Below are positions 40,601 to 53,082 of a stretch of 64,000 nucleotides of DNA, piece by piece. The notes under the pieces were generated by a model. The model ran no database searches and was not told the DNA's origin. It worked only from the letters and a program-made list of their open reading frames with translations. This DNA is from Alentia gelatinosa (lineage: Eukaryota; Annelida; Polychaeta; Phyllodocida; Polynoidae): contig OX465584.1 in assembly GCA_950022655.1 (NCBI GenBank), positions 27,687,469 through 27,751,468 of the forward strand, read 5' to 3'. The translations under genes and the position numbers were made by a program. Numbering within the stretch: the first letter of the stretch is position 1; the number at the start of each line of letters is the position of its first letter.

Positions 40601-43600
40601 TCTCTGATCACTTTAAAGTTTGCTTATAAAGGATGGATAGCAAACCATTCCTGTTGAGGAAGCATTTGTTTCACACCGTCTCCACCAGGTGGCAAGCCTG
40701 TACCATGACTTGACCAGTCTCTCCTCACTGGTAGGGTTCCCTACACAGCATGTTGCAGGGCTTGCCCTGTAGAGGAATCATGTGCATCTTGTCCTGTATA
40801 ACAAATTCAGAATACTCTCATCAGCAATGTTTAGCAAGACACATACTGATATTACCAATGATCTACCAATGACAAAGGGTTGGAGGGTTTCAATGTGATT
40901 TTTCTTGAGAAATCCTACATTGTAAAACGTCTTTGTGAACTAAATGCTTTTTCTTAGAGGTAAATTAATTGCTCTTGAATGCTATTCTAGTGAGGGATTA
41001 TGATATCAGTATATGGTAGTATTTGGGAGCAGCTTATAGGACTATTTCTTGGATTCTAAAAAAGCATAATTGAGACTTTTGTCATGGACTTCATAGTGCT
41101 CTATGTTCAACTGAGACCATTGTTTTAAAATGATACAAACATGATCAATTATACATAATTATCATATTTGACCTGAACTTCACCAAGGACAATGCCATAA
41201 ATCGTAAATAAACTGGGGGAGAGGGTCTTCTAGAGATAAGTGAAAATATGCATGTCAAATATATCCATGATACTTATTACCTACTATATCTAAAAAACTA
41301 CGATTCTGGTAGTATCTGCTTGGACTTCTGCCCGCACATAAGGACAGAGTGAACCAGACTTAGGCTTGGAGAGTGAGGGGCCACGAGAGTGAGAATCTCG
41401 TGGAGGAAAATATTAGAATCTGTTCTTCTTTTTTGTAGATCTATTTGCAGAAATATCTTTTCTCTTATGATTTATTTCGAGCCATGCCGAAATCTATGTT
41501 TAGTAGTGTGGTTTTCTTATCTACTTTTCTCGTGAGAGATCTCAACTTTCGCTGATCGCCCCACTTTCAAAACTCCGCTGAGTCCCTCCACCCAGCAACA
41601 GCCTAAGTATTTGACCCTATTAGAGCATCTGACTTTGTGGAGTAGTCGGCAGGGTGTTTACCTGGCAATGCAAGTGTCGGGTGTTCAAACCCAGCAATAG
41701 GCAGCCCATAATTTCATTTTTCAATATTCTCCTCTTAACTCCGACTCGACGAAGTCGCTAAATATATCCATGATATTTATGCAAGATAGATAAAAGAAGC
41801 AAAAGGAACCAAACTGATTTGTTCCTGCTATATTTTGAGCGTACCAATCTCTGATCACTTTAAAGTTTGCTTATAATGGATGGATAGCAAACTATTCCTG
41901 TTGAGGAAGCATAATTTGTTTCACACCGTCTCCACCAGGTGGCAAGCCTGTACCATGACTTGACCAGTCTCTCCTCACTGGTAGGGTTCCCTACACAGCA
42001 TGTTGCAGGGCTTGCCCTGTAGAGGAATCATGTGCATCTTGTCCTGTATAACAAATTCAGAATACTCTCATCAGCAATGTTTAGCAAGACACATACTGAT
42101 ATTACCAATGATCTACCAATGACAAAGGGTTGGAGGGTTTCAATGTGATTTTTCTTGAGAAATCCTACATTGTAAAACGTCTTTGTGAACTAAATGCTTT
42201 TTCTTAGAGGTAAATTAATTGCTCTTGAATGCTATTCTAGTGAGGGATTATGATATCAGTATATGGTAGTATTTGGGAGCAGCTTATAGGACTATTTCTT
42301 GGATTCTAAAAAAGCATAATTGAGACTTTTGTCATGGACTTCATAGTGCTCTATGTTCAACTGAGACCATTGTTTTAAAATGATACAAACATGATCAATT
42401 ATACATAATTATCATATTTGACCTGAACTTCACCAAGGACAATGCCATAAATCGTAAATAAACTGGGGGAGAGGGTCTTCTAGAGATAAGTGAAAATATG
42501 CATGTCAAATATATCCATGATACTTATTACCTACTATATCTAAAAAACTACGATTCTGGTAGTATCTGCTTGGACTTCTGCCCGCACATAAGGACAGAGT
42601 GAACCAGACTTAGGCTTGGAGAGTGAGGGGCCACGAGAGTGAGAATCTCGTGGAGGAAAATATTAGAATCTGTTCTTCTTTTTTGTAGATCTATTTGCAG
42701 AAATATCTTTTCTCTTATGATTCATTTCGAGCCATGCCGAAATCTATGTTTAGTAGTGTGGTTTTCTTATCTACTTTTCTCGTGAGAGATCTCAACTTTC
42801 GCTGATCGCCCCACTTTCAAAACTCCGCTGAGTCCCTCCACCCAGCAACAGCCTAAGTATTTGACCCTATTAGAGCATCTGACTTTGTGGAGTAGTCGGC
42901 AGGGTGTTTACCTGGCAATGCAAGTGTCGGGTGTTCAAACCCAGCAATAGGCAGCCCATAATTTCATTTTTCAATATTCTCCTCTTAACTCCGACTCGAC
43001 GAAGTCGCTAAATATATCCATGATATTTATGCAAGATAGATAAAAGAAGCAAAAGGAACCAAACTGATTTGTTCCTGCTATATTTTGAGCGTACCAATCT
43101 CTGATCACTTTAAAGTTTGCTTATAATGGATGGATAGCAAACTATTCCTGTTGAGGAAGCATAATTTGTTTCACACCGTCTCCACCAGGTGGCAAGCCTG
43201 TACCATGACTTGACCAGTCTCTCCTCACTGGTAGGGTTCCCTACACAGCATGTTGCAGGGCTTGCCCTGTAGAGGAATCATGTGCATCTTGTCCTGTATA
43301 ACAAATTCAGAATACTCTCATCAGCAATGTTTAGCAAGACACATACTGATATTACCAATGATCTACCAATGACAAAGGTTTGGAGGGTTTCAATGTGATT
43401 TTTCTTGAGAAATCCTACATTGAAAAACGTCCCTGTGAACTAAATGCTTTTTCATAGAGGTAAATTAATTGCTCTTGAATGCTATTCCAGTGAGGGATTA
43501 TGATATCAGTATATGGTAGTATTGTGGTGCAGCTTATAGGACTATTTCTTGGATTCTAAAAAAGCATAATTGAGACTTTTGTCATGGACTTCATAGGGCT

Positions 43601-46600
43601 CTTTGTTCAACTGAGGCCATTGTTTTAAAATGATACAAACATGATCAATTATACATAATTATCATATTTGACCTGAACTTCACCAAGGACAATGCCATAA
43701 ATCGTAAATAAACTGGGGGAGAGGGTCTTCTAGAGATAAGTGAAAATATGCATGTCAAATATATCCATGATACTTATTACCTACTATATCTAAAAAACTA
43801 CGATTCTGGTAGTATCTGCTTGGACTTCTGCCCGCACATAAGGACAGAGTGAACCAGACTTAGGCTTGGAGAGTGAGGGGCCACGAGAGTGAGAATCTCG
43901 TGGAGGAAAATATTAGAATCTGTTCTTCTTTTTTGTAGATCTATTTGCAGAAATATCTTTTCTCTTATGATTTATTTCGAGCCATGCCGAAATCGATGTT
44001 TAGTAGTGTAGTTTTCTTATCTACTTTTCTCGTGAGAGATCTCAACTTTCGCTGGTCGCCCCACTTTCAAAACTCCGCTGATTCCCTCCACCCAGAAACA
44101 GCCTAAGTATTTGACCCTATTAGAGCATCTGACTTTGTGGAGTAGTCGTCAGGGTGTTTCCCTGGCAATGCAAGTGTTGGGTGTTCAAACCAAGCAACAG
44201 GCAGCCCATGATTTCATTTTTCAATATTCTTCTCTTAACTCGGACTCGATGAAGTCGCTAAATATATCCATGATATTTATGCAAGATAGATAAAAGAAGC
44301 AAAAGGAACCAAACTGATTTGTTCCTGCTATAATTTGAGCGTACCAATCTCTGATCACTTTAAAGTTTGCTTATAATGGATGGATAGCAAACCATTCCTG
44401 TTGAGGAAGCATAATTTGTTTCACACCGTCTCCACCAGGTGGCAAGCCTGTACCATGACTTGACCAGTCTCTCCTCACTGGTAGGGTTCCCTACACAGCA
44501 TGTTGCAGGGCTTGCCCTGTAGAGGAATCATGTGCATCTTGTCCTGTAAAACAAATTCAGAATACTCTCATCAGCAATGTTTAGCAAGACACATACTGAT
44601 ATTACATTATCTACCAATGACAAAGGGTTGGAGGGTTTCAATGTGATTTTTCTTGAGAAATCCTACATTGTAAAACGTCCCTGTGAACTAAATGCTTTTT
44701 CATAGAGGTAAATTAATTGCTCTTGAATGCTATTCCAGTGAGGGATTATGATATCAGTATATGGTAGTATTTGGGAGCAGCTTATAGGACTATTTCTTGG
44801 ATTCTAAAAAAGCATAATTGAGACTTTTGTCATGGACTTCATAGGGCTCTATGTTCAACTGAGGCCATTGTTTTAAAATGATACAAACATGATCAATTAT
44901 ACATAATTATCATATTTGACCTAAACTTCACCAAGGACAATGCCATAAATCGTAAATAAACTGGGGGAGAGGGTCTTCTAGAGATAAGTGAAAATATGCA
45001 TGTCAAATATATCCATGATACTTATTACCTACTATATCTAAAAAACTACGATTCTGGTAGTATCTGCTTGGACTTCTGCCGGCACATAAGGACAGAGTGA
45101 ACCAGACTTAGGCTTGGAGAGTGAGGGGCCACGAGAGTGAGAATCTCGTGGAGGAAAATATTAGAATCTGTTCTTCTTTTTTGTAGATCTATTTGCAGAA
45201 ATATCTTTTCTCTTATGATTTATTTCGAGCCATGCCGAAATCGATGTTTAGTAGTGTAGTTTTCTTATCTACTTTTCTCGTGAGAGATCTCAACTTTCGC
45301 TGGTCGCCCCACTTTCAAAACTCCGCTGATTCCCTCCACCCAGCAACAGCCTAAGTATTTGACCCTATTAGAGCATCTGACTTTGTGGAGTAGTCGGCAG
45401 GGTGTTTCCCTGGCAATGCGAGTGTTGGGTGTTCGAACCCAGCAATAGGCAGCCTATAATTTCATTTTTCAATATTCTCCCCTTAACTCGGACTCGACAA
45501 AGTCGCTAAATATATCCATGATATTTATGCAAGATAGATAACAGAAGCCAAAGGAACCATACTGATTTGTTCCTGCTATATTTTGAGCGTACCAATCTCT
45601 GATCACTTTAAAGTTTGCTTATAATGGATGGATAGCAAACCATTCCTGTTGAGGAAGCATTTGTTTCACACCGTCTCCACCAGGTGGCAAGCCTGTACCA
45701 TGACTTGACCAGTCTCTCCTCACTGGTAGGGTTCCCTACACAGCACGTTGCAGGGCTTGCCCTGTAGAGGAATCATGTGCATCTTGTCCTGTATAACAAA
45801 TTCAGAATACTCTCATCAGCAATGTTTAGCAAGACACATACTGACATTACATTATCTACCAATGACAAAGGGTTGGAAGGTTTCAATGTGATTTTTCTTG
45901 AGAAATCCTCCATTGAAAAACGTCCCTGTGAACTAAATGCTTTTTCATAGAGGTAAATTAATTGCTCTTGAATGCTATTCCAGTGAGGGATTATGATATC
46001 AGTATATGGTAGTATTGTGGAGCAGCTTATAGGACTATTTCTTGGATTCTAAAAAAGCATGATTGAGACTTTTGTCATGGACTTCATAGGGCTCTATGTT
46101 CAACTGAGGCCATTGTTTTAAAATGATACAAACATGATTATATATACATAATTATCATATTTGACCTGAACTTCACCAAGGACAATGCCATAAATCGTAA
46201 ATAAACTGGGGGAGAGGGTCTTCTAGAGATAAGTGAAAATATGCATGTCAAATATATCCATGATACTTATTACCTACTATATCTAAAAAACTACGATTCT
46301 GGTAGTATCTGCTTGGACTTCTGCCCGCACATAAGGACAGAGTGAACCAGACTTAGGCTTGGAGAGTGAGGGGCCACGAGAGTGAGAATCTCGTGGAGGA
46401 AAATATTAGAATCTGTTCTTCTTTTTTGTAGATCTATTTGCAGAAATATCTTTTCTCTTATGATTTATTTCGAGCCATGCCGAAATCGATGTTTAGTAGT
46501 GTAGTTTTCTTATCTACTTTTCTCGTGAGAGATCTCAACTTTCGCTGGTCGCCCCACTTTCAAAACTCCGCTGATTCCCTCCACCCAGAAACAGCCTAAG

Positions 46601-49128
46601 TATTTGACCCTATTAGAGCATCTGACTTTGTGGAGTAGTCGTCAGGGTGTTTCCCTGGCAATGCAAGTGTTGGGTGTTCAAACCAAGCAACAGGCAGCCC
46701 ATGATTTCATTTTTCAATATTCTTCTCTTAACTCGGACTCGATGAAGTCGCTAAATATATCCATGATATTTATGCAAGATAGATAAAAGAAGCAAAAGGA
46801 ACCAAACTGATTTGTTCCTGCTATAATTTGAGCGTACCAATCTCTGATCACTTTAAAGTTTGCTTATAATGGATGGATAGCAAACCATTCCTGTTGAGGA
46901 AGCATAATTTGTTTCACACCGTCTCCACCAGGTGGCAAGCCTGTACCATGACTTGACCAGTCTCTCCTCACTGGTAGGGTTCCCTACACAGCATGTTGCA
47001 GGGCTTGCCCTGTAGAGGAATCATGTGCATCTTGTCCTGTAAAACAAATTCAGAATACTCTCATCAGCAATGTTTAGCAAGACACATACTGATATTACAT
47101 TATCTACCAATGACAAAGGGTTGGAGGGTTTCAATGTGATTTTTCTTGAGAAATCCTACATTGTAAAACGTCCCTGTGAACTAAATGCTTTTTCATAGAG
47201 GTAAATTAATTGCTCTTGAATGCTATTCCAGTGAGGGATTATGATATCAGTATATGGTAGTATTTGGGAGCAGCTTATAGGACTATTTCTTGGATTCTAA
47301 AAAAGCATAATTGAGACTTTTGTCATGGACTTCATAGGGCTCTATGTTCAACTGAGGCCATTGTTTTAAAATGATACAAACATGATCAATTATACATAAT
47401 TATCATATTTGACCTAAACTTCACCAAGGACAATGCCATAAATCGTAAATAAACTGGGGGAGAGGGTCTTCTAGAGATAAGTGAAAATATGCATGTCAAA
47501 TATATCCATGATACTTATTACCTACTATATCTAAAAAACTACGATTCTGGTAGTATCTGCTTGGACTTCTGCCGGCACATAAGGACAGAGTGAACCAGAC
47601 TTAGGCTTGGAGAGTGAGGGGCCACGAGAGTGAGAATCTCGTGGAGGAAAATATTAGAATCTGTTCTTCTTTTTTGTAGATCTATTTGCAGAAATATCTT
47701 TTCTCTTATGATTTATTTCGAGCCATGCCGAAATCGATGTTTAGTAGTGTAGTTTTCTTATCTACTTTTCTCGTGAGAGATCTCAACTTTCGCTGGTCGC
47801 CCCACTTTCAAAACTCCGCTGATTCCCTCCACCCAGCAACAGCCTAAGTATTTGACCCTATTAGAGCATCTGACTTTGTGGAGTAGTCGGCAGGGTGTTT
47901 CCCTGGCAATGCGAGTGTTGGGTGTTCGAACCCAGCAATAGGCAGCCTATAATTTCATTTTTCAATATTCTCCCCTTAACTCGGACTCGACAAAGTCGCT
48001 AAATATATCCATGATATTTATGCAAGATAGATAACAGAAGCCAAAGGAACCATACTGATTTGTTCCTGCTATATTTTGAGCGTACCAATCTCTGATCACT
48101 TTAAAGTTTGCTTATAATGGATGGATAGCAAACCATTCCTGTTGAGGAAGCATTTGTTTCACACCGTCTCCACCAGGTGGCAAGCCTGTACCATGACTTG
48201 ACCAGTCTCTCCTCACTGGTAGGGTTCCCTACACAGCACGTTGCAGGGCTTGCCCTGTAGAGGAATCATGTGCATCTTGTCCTGTATAACAAATTCAGAA
48301 TACTCTCATCAGCAATGTTTAGCAAGACACATACTGACATTACATTATCTACCAATGACAAAGGGTTGGAAGGTTTCAATGTGATTTTTCTTGAGAAATC
48401 CTACATTGAAAAACGTCCCTGTGAACTAAATACCTTTTTATAGAGGTAAATTAATTGCTCTTGAATGCTATTCCAGTGAGGGATTATGATATCAGTATAT
48501 GGTAGTATTGTGGAGCAGCTTATAGGACTATTTCTTGGATTCTAAAAAAGCATGATTGAGACTTTTGTCATGGACTTCATAGGGCTCTATGTTCAACTGA
48601 GGCCATTGTTTTAAAATGATACAAACATGATTATATATACATAATTATCATATTTGACCTGAACTTCACCAAGGACAATGCCATAAATCGTAAATAAACT
48701 GGGGGAGAGGGTCTTCTAGAGATAAGTGAAAATATGCATGTCAAATATATCCATGATACTTATTACCTACTATATCTAAAAAACTACGATTCTGTTAGTA
48801 TCTGCTTGGACTTCTGCCCGCACATAAGGACAGAGTGAACCAGACTTAGGCTTGGAGAGTGAGGGGCCACGAGAGTGAGAATCTCGTGGAGGAAAATATT
48901 AGAATCTTTTCTTCTTTTTTGTAGATCTATTTGCAGAAATATCTTTTCTCTTATGATTTATTTCGAGCCATGCCGAAATCGATGTTTAGTAGTGTAGTTT
49001 TCTTATCTACTTTTTTCGTGAGAAACCAATGAGATCTCACTTTTCGCTGGTTGCCCCACTTTCAAAACTCCGCTGATTCCCTCCACCCAGCAACAGCCTA
49101 AGTATTTGACCCTGTTAGAGCATCTGAC
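31628..49128. repeat. right satellite block, diverged monomer class
   Basis: Fourteen monomers of 1,245-1,267 bp that differ from the left and central class at many positions: GGGGAGAGGG instead of GGGGAGAAGG, six instead of seven T in the TTCTTCTTTTTTG tract, CATGCCGAAATC instead of CATGCCAAAATC, and TTTTCTCGTGAG instead of TTTTCAGGTGAG. The B-box-like motif is often GTTCAAACC here. Two adjacent two-monomer blocks, 44,134-46,626 and 46,627-49,119, are near identical with a 2,493 bp period. Monomers 41,634 and 42,884 are also close sisters. The higher divergence fits the edge of a homogenised array. Confidence 0.9.
31736..31773. repeat. 20-bp local tandem duplication in a monomer
   Basis: GGACTCGACGAAGTCGC is present twice with a 20-bp period, joined by CTT. 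It makes this monomer 1,267 bp long. It sits just inside the first monomer of the diverged right-hand class, near the boundary between monomer classes. Confidence 0.9.
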
Positions 49129-49790
49129 TTTGTGGAGTAGTCGGCAGGGTGTTTCCCTGGCAATGCGAGTGTTGGGTGTTCGAACCCAGCGATAGGCAGC
49201 CCATAATTTCAATTTTCAATATTCTCCCCTTAACTCGGACTCGACGAAGTCGCTAAATATATCCATGATATTTATGCAAGATAGATAAAAGAAGCCAAAG
49301 GAACCAAACTGATTTGTTCCTGCTATATTTTGAGCGTACCAATCTCTGATCACTTTAAAGTTTGCTTATAATGGATGGATAGCAAACCATTCCTGTTGAG
49401 GAAGCATTTGTTTCACACCGTCTCCACCAGGTGGCAAGCCTGTACCATGACTTGACCAGTCTCTCCTCACTGGTAGGGTTCCCAACACAGCACGTTGCAG
49501 GGCTTGCCCTGTAGAGGAATCATGTGCATCTTGTCCTGTATAACAAGTTCAGAATACTCTCATCAGCAATGGTTAGCAAGACACATACTGATATTACATT
49601 ATCTACCAATGAAAAAGGGTTGGAGGGTTTCAATGTGGTTTTTCTTGAGAAATCCTACATTGAAAAACGTCCCTGTGAACTAAATGCTTTTTCATAGAGG
49701 TAAATTTATTTCGAGCCATGCCGAAATCGATGTTTAGTAGTGTAGTTTTCTTATCTACTTTTCTCGTGAGAAACCAATGAGATCTCAACT
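49129..49790. repeat. terminal truncated monomer, right array edge
   Basis: The last monomer runs normally to AGAGGTAAAT at about 49,707, then jumps directly to TTATTTCGAGCCATGCC, so about 530 bp are missing internally. Satellite homology ends within GAGATCTCAACT at about 49,790, followed by unrelated AT-rich sequence. It and the monomer before it (49,013-49,036) keep the AGAAACCAATGAGATCTC form that most monomers have shortened to AGAGATCTC. Confidence 0.85.
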
Positions 49791-50908
49791 GACTCAGCTA
49801 AATGCATTTATAAAGATAGATTGTATATGAATATCAGTAGATTAGTTCAATTCAGTTTATAAATATTTCTAAACTAGGGATGACATCCCATGACATAGCC
49901 CACACAGGGACATATGAAGAGAGCAATGGGAAAGTATAGGAACTCGCTTTCTGCTACCCACCCAGATCCCACAGTAGAAAAAAGGAGTCCTCCTTTCAGT
50001 GTAATCTTTGAATTTCCCCTGAATCATATATGTATTCATTTTAGAATGCTGCATTTCCATTCCAATTGCTATGCCAATGTTATACGATTTTAACTTGTTG
50101 CCCTGTCACTGGCTGTGAGTGGCAGGGGTAGTAAAAATCATTGTTAACTATCTACTCTTCTGGGATCTAATTGGAAATCTGAAGACACTAAAACAATTCT
50201 AACATGTTATTTATTAGGTCTCATTTGATGTCATATAAATCTAATTTGCCTTGTCTAGAGAAATAGCATATAGGCTATGTGTCTTTAGTACTAATGCTTG
50301 TACAAAGTCATCTTGTGGTATGGTTGGTATAATAATCTACTTTCTCATAGATCCCTTGCTTTTGCATTATTTCTGCTGTATACTAATATTCATGGGATGT
50401 ATAAGGTGATTTTATAGTCAACCTTTTAAAATCAACATACACTGCACACAACACTAAAATTTTGTTATTCTACATATTCAAACTGACCCAACCAGAATGC
50501 AGGTTATGAAGGTATTTTTGCAATGTCTATGTCTAGGGAACATTTTTTAAAGAAATATCTCATATCAACCAAATGGTATTAGTAAACCTGATTTCAGAAC
50601 CAGGCATATGTAAATGTGCTATAATTCCTTAATCCTCTCGTTCCGAATGATACCTTGAGGCATCAACCAGGTGGAAATCATTTATCAACCCTTTTTTCTT
50701 TTATTGAAATTTATATATCTGGACAATAGGCCAGAACTTCCAATAGTAATACAGGCGTTTGGTGCTAGATGTATTAACAAATTCTATAGAGTAATCAAAT
50801 CAGATTAAGGAAAATTATTTACAAGTAACAAAATAGCAGCCAATATAACTATACATGTGGTGTGCAGTATTAATGTAAAATGATTGATTTATGATGACAA
50901 GCCGGTTG
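49791..50908. other. AT-rich single-copy DNA, no gene seen
   Basis: No supported coding region or RNA gene. Stop codons are frequent in all frames. The one local structure noticed is an imperfect hairpin at 50,101-50,127, with arms CCCTGTCACT and AGTGGCAGGG around a 7-nt loop. Confidence 0.7.
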
Positions 50909-51262
50909 CTCAATGTATTTCTCACGTAGGCCATAATTGCTTTACAGCTCGTTGAAATGACGCGACACTAACACGTTTTTGCATCCCTTCGTCTAAGGGG
51001 TCCCATATAATCTTTTCTCTAAAGGCCGGCGACTGCTCGTACTTAAGTACTTCGGTATTTGTGCTTCTTAAAATTTATTTTAGGTTTACTCCTAGTGTTT
51101 CGTGGAAGACCTTCTCTATCTCCAGGATTTCTTTGTACATTACCTTGGCAATTTGATACTGTCGGCATGTTTCTAGGCTTTACAGACGAGCACCTGCGAC
51201 CAAGCTATCCCCATAAGGGCAGATGTTAATATGAATGTACATACTCCTAGAGAACGGGCATA
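50908..51262 (-). pseudogene. possible decayed coding relic, family unknown
   Basis: Read on the minus strand in one constant frame, this stretch gives protein-like text broken by stop codons: a piece containing ICPYGDSLVAGARL, a stop, a 34-residue piece with YQIAKVMYKEILEIEKVFHE, a stop, then about 50 residues including SPAFREKIIWDPLDEGMQ and ending AVKQLWPT before a stop. Composition is balanced, with charged and hydrophobic residues mixed, unlike chance translation of the surrounding AT-rich DNA. I do not recognise the family; the C-terminus of a transposable-element protein or a host gene relic are both possible. Frame constancy across the stops is the main support. Confidence 0.3.
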
Positions 51263-51525
51263 CAATCATTACCCTTTATGCCTGGAATTAACATACATTT
51301 TATTAATATGATTGATAAATGGTAATTAAATATGAATATTGATAGTTAAAATAATGATAACATAGATAAATATGCATAACTAAAGGTTGAGGAATGTGAA
51401 TGACGATATCGGTGTTGGGTGGGTGGGTAAATATATGTAATTGTTGTGTGTGGTATAGAAGGTGAAGAGTGCATGGTGGTGCTCATACGGATGCCCCTGC
51501 AGGTGAGGTGTAGTGTGGGTGTATT
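51263..51525. other. AT-rich spacer, no gene seen
   Basis: No coding or RNA signal was found. It contains a GGGTGGGTGGGT tract near 51,417. Confidence 0.6.
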
Positions 51526-51562
51526 ACACTACAAAATGTAATGACCACCCCTGACCAAAGGC
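51526..51562. repeat. isolated minisatellite-like unit
   Basis: CAAAATGTAATGACCACCCC resembles CCAAAATGTAATGCCCTCCC at 51,902, about 370 bp away. It may be an outlying copy of the minisatellite at 51,881-51,999 separated by inserted DNA. Confidence 0.35.
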
Positions 51563-51880
51563 TATGCGTAAAACATCAGAACTAATAATTCAGGTCCTTA
51601 GATAACATGATGTGATACTACATCCTAATTTTTCGTCCTTGGCTTAAATGAAAATACCAAGTTTTATGCTCTATATACATTTTGCATTCTGTGAAAATTC
51701 AATCAATACTATTCCATTATTTCCTTGTTAAAATAATTTTGTAAATATTGGACAAAGATGCCTTAAGGCATCAGTGGGTCCGAACAGTTGATACCTCAAG
51801 TCACAATTTTGTCCGTACAATGTCATCAATCTTATGTAAATGGTCCTACTAATGTATAATAACCGTAATTGATGAATTGA

Positions 51881-51999
51881 AATGCCCCCAGGCAAATACC
51901 CCAAAATGTAATGCCCTCCCCCCGGCAAATATCTCAAAATAAAATGACTCCCAGACAAATACCCTCATATAAACTGCCCCGACCCGTCCAATAGCTCAC
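51881..51999. repeat. degenerate ~30-33 bp minisatellite, about 4 units
   Basis: Successive units begin AATGCCCCCAGGCAAATACC, AATGCCCTCCCCCCGGCAAA, AATGACTCCCAGACAAATAC and ACTGCCCCGACCCGTCCAAT. Each is a C-rich half followed by an AAATA/AATAG half. Divergence between units suggests an old array. Confidence 0.55.
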
Positions 52000-52191
52000 C
52001 CCCTACCGTAAATAATGTATGCTCACCCAAAGACAAACATTTGAACTTTATGATAACACTGATGCATGTACTTCTATGTTTGTATGTATATATTTACTGC
52101 TGGCATTAGTGCATGGACGATTTAGAAATTCATATTCTTAACAAGGAGGTTCTTCCATGTTGGGGTAATAGTTGCTCCTTTATAAATGTAG

Positions 52192-52285
52192 GAGTCGGGA
52201 CAGTCAAGTGGTCGTGTCTTCACTTTTCACTAGAGGATGGGGGTGCTGATCCCTGCTGAGTGGCGATTCAGGTGGGCCTATGAAT
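52192..52285 (+). mobile_element. tRNA-derived SINE head, tRNA-Glu-like (candidate)
   Basis: CAGTCAAGTGG fits the A box with one mismatch. The following CTTCACTTTTCACTAGAGG resembles an anticodon arm with loop TTTTCAC, as in tRNA-Glu. GGGTGCTGATCCC about 43 nt after the A box start resembles a decayed B box and T arm. A non-tRNA body probably continues to about 52,480. No poly-A tail or target-site duplication was identified, so the right end is open. Confidence 0.4.
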
Positions 52286-52480
52286 GCTTTTGTCCAGATT
52301 ACATAGCTTGGTCTGTATATAAGACCGGGTCCACAGCAGGTTGACAGGTTACTCTGTGTGTTCCTCTGTGAAGAGTGAACCCCTTGGAGCCCTATGTCAG
52401 TGGTAGTAGGTTTTTCCGAACCCTCTCATTGGTTGAATGAGGGAGCTCGCTTCGGCTTGCGGTCTTATTTCCTCTGCTTT

Positions 52481-53082
52481 ACTTGACATTCTGGTGTCAA
52501 GGTACTGTCACAAACATGGTTTGTAAAAGAAGGGTATTCAATCAAGATTGTGTATTCAAGTTTTGGAGTCTGCTTTTTTATGAACAGGGATATATAGTCA
52601 TCCGACTTATAAACCAAGTAGGCCTAATATCCAAACTGACCTATGTAAGTCTCCATAGGGTAGCAATATAACATCGCCAGAATGGATACAATATAATCTG
52701 TAATTTGGAAACCAGGAAAGGCCACGGCCGACAACTGCTACATAATTATAGAATACATTTTCATAGCACGCGATAGCAAGAATGAATGGATAATGACCAA
52801 ACACAAGTACTATCTAAGACCAAGACCAGTGTGGACAACCTACTTGTACCTCGGCCAATGATTAAAACGGAAGCTCTCATAATATAACAGATGATTTATT
52901 TCTTGTGTAACATATTAGTAGAAATATTTGTCATGAACCACTGAAGTGAATTCTTGTTCATGTGTCAACCATCGTATAAACCATTGTAGAGAACGGGAAA
53001 ATACAGAACAGGTGGCACATTGACAATAACCAGTTCACTACAATATCTACAATAACTCTGGTCATAATACAACAAGTCTGCT
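52481..53082. other. AT-rich spacer, no gene seen
   Basis: Only short chance reading frames. No repeat, RNA gene or splice-bounded exon could be supported. Confidence 0.65.

Larger units (their letters stand above)
1..49790. repeat. satellite array, ~1.25 kb monomer, 38 monomer starts
   Basis: A single head-to-tail tandem array fills this interval and is cut by the left window edge. Using the motif CTGACTTTGTGG as phase marker, monomers start (first T of TTTGTGG) at 1, 1250, 2499, 3748, 4997, 6248, 7504, 8755, 10009, 11984, 13522, 14770, 16305, 17561, 18812, 20061, 22028, 23566, 24814, 26349, 27597, 28845, 30093, 31628, 32895, 34142, 35392, 36640, 37887, 39137, 40387, 41634, 42884, 44134, 45382, 46627, 47875 and 49129. 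Typical spacing is 1,245-1,256 bp; longer intervals come from partial duplications or composite monomers. Only 60-77 codon open frames occur, none conserved as protein-like, so this is non-coding satellite DNA. The monomer is AT-rich by eye. Whether the array is pericentromeric, subtelomeric or interstitial cannot be told from here. Confidence 0.97.

Noticed and set aside
1133..49212. Recurring 60-77 codon reading frames in the satellite (for example 1,133-1,333 minus and 44,111-44,293 plus)
   Set aside because: They overlap on both strands of the tRNA-like segment, vary in frame among monomers, lack protein features and recur only because the DNA repeats.
1..49790. CRISPR-like or prokaryotic repeat system
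   Set aside because: The repeat unit is 1.25 kb with no short repeat-spacer pattern, and all neighbours are metazoan.
1..49790. CENP-B box in the monomer
   Set aside because: The nearest string (TTTCGCTGGTCGCCCC) fails the required A and CGGG positions of NTTCGNNNNANNCGGGN.
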